A stretch of 64,000 bases of DNA, from assembly GCA_036365145.1 (NCBI GenBank), contig JAEOAD010002231.1, positions 1,612,001 to 1,676,000 on the forward strand, given 5' to 3'. The position numbers were made by a program, and so were the translations under genes. The notes below the pieces were generated by a model that saw only the letters and a program-made list of their open reading frames with translations, did not search any database and was not told the DNA's origin. This document shows positions 58,433-64,000 of this stretch, one piece after another. The DNA comes from Orientallactaga sibirica. Its lineage: Eukaryota; Chordata; Mammalia; Rodentia; Dipodidae. The first letter of the stretch is position 1. Every line of letters starts with the position of its first letter.

Positions 58433-58583
58433 CTTTTTTTTTTTTTTGAGGTAGGGTCTTATTGTAGCCCAGGCTGACCTGGAATTCACTATGTAGTCTC
58501 AGGCTGGCCTCAAACTCACAGTGATCCACCTACCTTTGCCTCCTTAGTGCTGGGATTAAAGGCATCATCCCCACACCTGGCAA
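58433..58583 (-). mobile_element. B1-type SINE
   Basis: T run, AGGTAGGGTCTTATTGTAGC, ending CATCATCCCCACACCTGGC. Confidence 0.93.
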
Positions 58584-58950
58584 GATTCTTCTTAGAAAAG
58601 AATCTCGAGGCTGTGTGTCCAGTGCTGGGACAGTGTTCCTGTGTTCTGAGAGACACATGTGGTTCCTTGAAAAGCTGAGCATTCTATTAGTCAGACTCTG
58701 CTTCTGCAGGAGGAAGCCTGGACCCCTTATCATGAATGAGTAAAAAGCATTTGAGATTTCACAAAAATGGAAAACTATTATGTGAATCATGATGACCAAA
58801 CACAAGTTAATTGCAGATATTGACAAACTTAAGAGTACCAACATTTGTAAAAACAGACACCAAGAGCATATTACTTTTTCTAGAAGATATTCTTCTAAAC
58901 AGTGAAAAGATTTAACTTTTTTTTTTTTTTGAGGCAAGCCCAACAGACTG
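58584..58950. other. No gene seen
   Basis: Unassigned sequence. Confidence 0.35.
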
Positions 58951-59108
58951 GCCTTATTTTTATGCAAAAGAGTGAGAAAGAGAGAGAGAGAGAGAATTGG
59001 CACACCAGGGTCTCCTGCCACTGCAATCAAACTCCAGACCTGTGTGCCACCTTGTGCACATGTGCAACCTTGCACCCTAGTGTCACTTTGTGCATTTGGC
59101 TTACGTGG
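58950..59108 (-). mobile_element. tRNA-derived SINE, head lost at an LTR junction
   Basis: The (GA)n, body and GCATTTGGCTTACGTGG are present, but the tRNA-like head is replaced by the LTR beginning at 59109. Confidence 0.88.
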
Positions 59109-59387
59109 TGTAAGGCTCGGGAGTGACCACGACCATGCAAACCACTCTGAGGCAAAGATGAATGCTTTTATTCAGGAAAAGCACGAGCTGCCAGGGCTGG
59201 CTCACAAGAGAGGAGCACAGCCCAGCTGAGTTCCTCAGGTAGTGGGCTTTATAGGGTCAGTTGGGGGTAGGTGATGAAGGAAGAGCTGAACAAGAAAGGT
59301 TTCTTTAGGGGAGATCTAAGATAGCCAGGGTGTGACATAAGAACAGTGACCAGGTGACTTACAAAACAAGGGGGCAGGAAACCATTA
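59109..59387 (-). mobile_element. ERV LTR (5' part missing)
   Basis: On the minus strand it has a TATA box in CCCTATAAAGCCC (about 59248-59260), a poly(A) signal GAATAAAAGC (about 59165-59174) and an LTR-like end CCGAGCCTTACA at 59109. It abuts a SINE whose head is missing on one side and a 5'-truncated B1 on the other. Confidence 0.75.
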
Positions 59388-59562
59388 CCTAGGGGCACAC
59401 ACCTTTAATCCCAGCACTCAGGAGGCAGAGGTAGGAGGATCACCGTGAGTTCGAGGCCAGCCTGAGTCTACAGAGTGAATTCCAGATCAGCCTGGACTAC
59501 AGTGAGACCCTACCTCGAAAAACAACACCAACCAAAAAAAAAAAAAAAAAAAAAAAAAACTG
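59388..59562 (+). mobile_element. 5'-truncated B1-type SINE with poly(A)
   Basis: Starts at GGGGCACACACCTTTAATCC and has a 24-base A run at the end. Confidence 0.92.
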
Positions 59563-59711
59563 ATTTGTCCTAGAAGCAATGCCATCTCTAAGCCGAGGAG
59601 TCTTGGGCATAGAAGCCTTGACTGAATGAAGTGATATGCAGTGTTCATCATGCCCTGCTGAACCAGCCTCATCCCTCACTGAAAAGTCCTTAGTAAGATT
59701 AACCAATCTGA

Positions 59712-59897
59712 GCCGGGCGTGGGGGTGCACGCCATTAATCCTAGCACTCAGGAGGCAGAGGTAGGAGGATCACCGTGAGTTCAAGGCCACCCTGAGACTA
59801 CATAGTGAATTCCGGGTCAGCCTGGGCCAGAATGACACCCTACCTCGAAAACCCCCCCCCAAAAATAAAAAAATTTAAAAAAATTAAATAAATAAAA
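59712..59897 (+). mobile_element. B1-type SINE
   Basis: GAGCCGGGCGTGGGGGTGCA head; a C run then an A/T-rich tail. Confidence 0.93.
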
Positions 59898-59911
59898 AGG
59901 ATTAACCACTC

Positions 59912-60065
59912 TGCCAGGAGTGGTGGTACATACATACCTTGTAAACTCTGCCCTTGGGCAGCTAAAGCAAGGTGACTGCTGATGAGTTCAAGACCAGCTT
60001 GGACTACATAGGGAATTCCAAGCCAGCCTGGGGTAGAGTGTGAGACCCTATCTCAAGAGAACAAA
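59912..60065 (+). mobile_element. Old B1-type SINE
   Basis: GCCAGGAGTGGTGGTACATA and GTAGAGTGTGAGACCCTATC; diverged. Confidence 0.8.
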
Positions 60066-60729
60066 AATAATAGCAAAAAATAACCATTTAGCTAACAAAC
60101 TAAATCGATTTACTAATGAACAAATAGTTATTCACTAACATTTCGTTGCTAAAACAATGCAGCCAAACTAAAGTAGATTTGAGAGTGCTAAATTACTGAC
60201 TTTCTGTCACTGCCGCCATTTCAAGGGAAACGAGTATTCTGGGCTACAGCCCCCGTTACTGAGATGGGAGACTAAAATCAGTGGTAGATGTGCCTGTTTG
60301 CCTCAGCTGTCTACAGGGCCCAGTTATCAGACTTGCTTCATCCTTCCTTGGTCCAGCTTGCTTCCTGAGCTCTGGGAGCCTGCCCCTGTGACCTCTTGAG
60401 CTGGAGCTGGGAGAGACAGGCAGCACTCACCAGTGAGAAGATTGTGAAGGAAATGAGCTGCTGATGAGATTAGGGAGTTCTTGGGAAAGGTCGCTAACAG
60501 GAACATGGGAGAAGTGCTCTCAGAGAAGGTGGCCTTTGAACCAGGCACTATAGGAGAAAGAATGGCTATGAAAACAGCTAGCTGGGGAAGGAAGGACTAG
60601 CTCACCTACAGGCAAGATGAAGAGTTGGGTATTTAAAGCTCCTTCTCTCATGCTGGGAAGGTAAGAGAGTGTAGGGGTGAAGGGAGTTTCTCTTCCCCTC
60701 TCTCTCAAGGTTTTAGTTTTTAAGCCTTC
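60066..60729. other. No gene seen
   Basis: Unique-looking DNA before the LTR array. Confidence 0.4.
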
Positions 60730-61088
60730 TATGGTAGTTTGAATGGACGTCCTCCAATAGATCCAGGAGTTTCATTATAACTTCTTGGATTTCCAGCTAC
60801 TTGCCTGGAGGAGGTGTCACTGGGTGGATTCTGAGGTCCAGCCCTAAGGTGTTACTGGAGGTGACGCTGAATTCCAGCATGTGCTATGCAGAGGCTTGGG
60901 CTCCGCCTGGAGTTCCTGGGGTGTGCTTGTGGTGCTGGTGGAGGTACTTTCTCTGTGGGCCTGTGAAAGGGCGAGTTTCTTCTACCATTATGGAACTTCC
61001 CCTAGATCTGTAAGCTTCAAATAAATTTCATTCTTCTCACAACTTGTGCCTGGCTTGTAGGTTCATCCCAGCAGTGCTGATTGCAACA
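60730..61088 (+). mobile_element. MaLR-type LTR 1 of tandem array (full length)
   Basis: Starts TATGGTAGTTTGAATGGA and ends GATTGCAACA. It contains AATAAA in TTCAAATAAATTTC (about 61019-61025). It is clearly diverged from LTRs 2 and 3 of the same array, so it is not part of the recently duplicated unit. Confidence 0.92.
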
Positions 61089-62282
61089 GAATTGGTACCA
61101 GAAAGTGGGTTGTTATTATGTGATGAATCTGACCATGTGGATTTTGGTCTTTTGGAACGTTTGTTTTGGAGGAATGGGCATGGACTTGGAAATTACAACT
61201 GCAGATGCCTTCCAGAGTGTTAAGTTAAGTTTTATGGGCTGTTCTGGTGAAAGTTTGAAAATTCTAAGTGCAGAGAGAATTGGATTTGGAGGCTTTTCTT
61301 ATGAACACTCAAAGGAGAAGGAAAGACTGCAGAGAACTTTGTTGTAACTGGGCTACTGGGAGAGAGGTTGGTGATCCACTGCCCATGTCCAGAGTTTGAT
61401 CAAGGTTAAATTCGTGATGGACTGATGTGCTTGGGTAAAGATATAGAACTGAGGAATTTAAGATTTAAAGTTGGAAAAACTCAAGCAAATTTAAAATCCG
61501 GGGCACTGAGATTGGTCAAATACATTAACCCAAGTACTTTACATTGAAAGGATGCCTAAGGAAAGACTGAATGGTAAAAATGCAAACTCTTTTGAAAGGA
61601 GACTTAAAGGAAGGAATCTGTTCTTCAAGGTCACAATTTATTTTATCACTGAATTAAGAATATGGCTGTGTCTTGCACACCTGGTATTAGTTTCAGAAGC
61701 ATGAAAAATGCATGCAGTGGGTAATGAAGTGCACACAGTTCCAGGAGCTGCTGCTGACACATGGAATATAGGCAGGGCATGATGACCCTGGTAGACCAGT
61801 GGAGCCTTTGGAAAATAGACCATGGTTTGCATGGAGACCCAAAGATTTTTTTTTTTTTAGATTATACCACAACTGTGAAAAGGCTACCATGGAGCACTGT
61901 TAGCTCAGGATGGAAGTTTTCCCTGGCTATTCAGCCCAGCTGTGGGGATGGGGGAAGAACTGCAAAATCTGGAGACTGTCAGTCACTGGTTATGATACTG
62001 GACTTGAAGTGTATATATCTAATGTTTGCTTGATTGTTCTTGAGTTTGCATTCGTCCAGTTTCTCCTGGTTATTCCTTATAGCAGTTGGAAATGGTTATT
62101 CTGTAACATTATATGATGGAAGTATGTAACTTGTTTGATTTTATAAGACTCACAACTAAGAGAGACTTGTGACTTTGGAACTATCTTAAGTTGGTAAAGA
62201 CTATGGGACCTTTGAAGTTGAACTAAACACAATATACAATGTGAGACGGTTATGAATCTATCTATTGGGGCCAGGGGCGGAA
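61089..62282 (+). mobile_element. MaLR internal region, copy 1
   Basis: Begins GAATTGGTACCAGAAAGTGG (primer-binding-site-like) and ends GGGGCCAGGGGCGGAA before LTR 2. It is 1194 bp, with no gag or pol. An 88-codon open frame starting at 61081 is identical in copy 2, but has no recognisable domain. Confidence 0.92.
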
Positions 62283-62554
62283 TGCGGTAGTTTGAATGGA
62301 TGTCCCCGATAGATTTAGGAGTTTTATTATAACCGTGGATGTCCAGCTACCTAGCTGAAGGAGATGTCACAGCCCTAAGGTGTTACTGAGGGTGGCTCTG
62401 AATTCCAGCCTAAGATATGCAGAGTGCTTGAGCTCTGCCTGGGATTCCTGGAGTGTGCTTGTGGTGTTGGTGGAGGTATTTTTCTCTGCATGGACCTGTG
62501 AAAGGGGACCAGTTACTTCCACTATTATGTAACTTCCCTAGATCTGTTGCAACA
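62283..62554 (+). mobile_element. MaLR LTR 2 with 70-bp deletion of poly(A) region
   Basis: TGCGGTAGTTTGAATGGATG start. The sequence jumps from AGATCTG straight to TTGCAACA, lacking the segment equivalent to 61011-61080 of LTR 1, which holds AATAAA. A second deletion lies after GAGATGTCAC. Confidence 0.93.
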
Positions 62555-63748
62555 GAATTGGTACCAGAAAGTGGGTTGTTATTATGTGATGAATCTGACC
62601 ATGTGGATTTTGGTCTTTTGGAACGTTTGTTTTGGAGGAATGGGCATGGACTTGGAAATTACAACTGCAGATGCCTTCCAGAGTGTTAAGTTAAGTTTTA
62701 TGGGCTGTTCTGGTGAAAGTTTGAAAATTCTAAGTGCAGAGAGAATTGGATTTGGAGGCTTTTCTTATGAACACTCAAAGGAGAAGGAAAGACTGCAGAG
62801 AACTTTGTTGTAACTGGGCTACTGGGGAGAGGTTGGTGATCCACTGCCCATGTCCAGAGTTTGATCAAGGTTAAATTGGTGATGGACTGATGTGCTTGGG
62901 TAAAGATATAGAACTGAGGAATTTAAGATTTAAAGTTGGAAAAACTCAAGCAAATTTAAAATCCGGGGCACTGAGATTGGTCAAATACATTAACCCAAGT
63001 ACTTTACATTGAAAGGATGCCTAAGGAAAGACTGAATGGTAAAAATGCAAACTCTTTTGAAAGGAGACTTAAAGGAAGGAATCTGTTCTTCAAGGTCACA
63101 ATTTATTTTATCACTGAATTAAGAATATGGCTGTGTCTTGCACACCTGGTATTAGTTTCAGAAGCATGAAAAATGCATGCAGTGGGTAATGAAGTGCACA
63201 CAGTTCCAGGAGCTGCTGCTGACACATGGAATATAGGCAGGGCATGATGACCCTGGTAGACCAGTGGAGCCTTTGGAAAATAGACCATGGTTTGCATGGA
63301 GACCCAAAGATTTTTTTTTTTTTTAGATTATACCACAACTGTGAAAAGGCTACCATGGAGCACTGTTAGCTCAGGATGGAAGTTTTCCCTGGCTATTCAG
63401 CCCAGCTGTGGGGATGGGGGAAGAACTGCAAAATCTGGAGACTGTCAGTCACTGGTTATGATACTGGACTTGAAGTGTATATATCTAATGTTTGCTTGAT
63501 TGTTCTTGAGTTTGCATTCGTCCAGTTTCTCCTGGTTATTCCTTATAGCAGTTGGAAATGGTTATTCTGTAACATTATATGATGGAAGTATGTAACTTGT
63601 TTGATTTTATAAGACTCACAACTAAGAGAGACTTGTGACTTTGGAACTATCTTAAGTTGGTAAAGACTATGGGACCTTTGAAGTTGAACTAAACACAATA
63701 TACAATGTGAGACGGTTATGAATCTATCTATTGGGGCCAGGGGCGGAA
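62555..63748 (+). mobile_element. MaLR internal region, copy 2
   Basis: 1194 bp, nearly identical to 61089-62282. The few differences I saw are a one-base change in AAATTCGTG / AAATTGGTG, a GGGAGAGAGG / GGGGAGAGG length change and a T-run length change. Confidence 0.95.
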
Positions 63749-64000
63749 TGCGGTAGTTTGAATGGATGTCCCCCGATAGATTTAGGAGTTTTATTATAAC
63801 TTCGTGGATGTCCAGCTACCTAGCTGAAGGAGATGTCACAGCCCTAAGGTGTTACTGAGGGTGGCTCTGAATTCCAGCCTAAGATATGCAGAGTGCTTGA
63901 GCTCTGCCTGGGATTCCTGGAGTGTGCTTGTGGTGTTGGTGGAGGTATTTTCTCTCTGCATGGACCTGTGAAAGGGGACCAGTTACTTCCACTATTATGT
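63749..64000 (+). mobile_element. MaLR LTR 3 (cut by window end)
   Basis: Matches LTR 2 closely, including the deletion after GAGATGTCAC. It differs by CCCCCGAT versus CCCCGAT and AACTTCGTGG versus AACCGTGG. The array may continue past the window. Confidence 0.92.

Noticed and set aside
61081..62813. Identical 88-codon frames at 61081-61347 and 62547-62813 as duplicated genes
   Set aside because: Their identity comes from the recent tandem duplication of a MaLR internal region, which is non-coding in this class.

Overview
This is mammalian nuclear DNA, almost certainly from a rodent. It is packed with two SINE families: a 7SL-derived B1-type element, and a tRNA-derived B2-like element with A-box and B-box promoter motifs and a (CT)n / A-rich tail. 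It also carries MaLR-type LTRs, L1 remnants and (CA)n, (GAAA)n and (TAAAA)n microsatellites. The particular SINE forms look like those of jerboas (Dipodidae), but that family-level call is an inference from memory and cannot be checked here.

The only part of a functional protein-coding gene I can support is exon 1 of HADH (mitochondrial short/medium-chain L-3-hydroxyacyl-CoA dehydrogenase, fatty-acid beta-oxidation), minus strand, coding 23805-23936. It sits in a CpG-rich promoter (about 23500-24140) with a perfect CRE palindrome and GC boxes. The intron just downstream holds a near-consensus PPAR/RXR DR1 element. HADH exon 2 was not found, so intron 1 probably runs leftward past position 1. 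In human and mouse HADH lies between CYP2U1 (upstream) and LEF1 (downstream); on that basis the part right of about 24050 is intergenic DNA on the CYP2U1 side.

Layout. 1-3848: a 36-bp minisatellite cut by the window edge. 3849-23804: presumed HADH intron 1, with a complete MaLR element (5248-7106, TSD GAAGC), two solo MaLR LTRs and about 20 SINEs. 23805-24140: HADH exon 1 and promoter. 24150-39400: SINE-rich intergenic DNA with solo LTRs (28740-29127, 30867-31224), an ERV LTR inserted in an older MaLR LTR (37255-37629), and antisense L1 fragments. 39426-46879: a near full-length but dead sense-strand L1, itself interrupted by a solo LTR and two SINEs. 47000-60100: antisense L1 mosaics, more LTRs, SINEs, and a processed pseudogene of USP10 (about 49741-50140, minus). 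60730-64000: a MaLR provirus whose internal region and LTR are tandemly duplicated (period 1466 bp, copies almost identical), truncated by the window end.

The most notable observations are the tandem LTR-retrotransposon array, the 36-bp minisatellite open in several frames, the DR1 in HADH intron 1, a SINE subtype that scatters CTCF-like core motifs, and the USP10 retropseudogene. Repeat boundaries were read by eye; those with a stated target-site duplication (TSD) are precise, others are good to about 5-15 bp.
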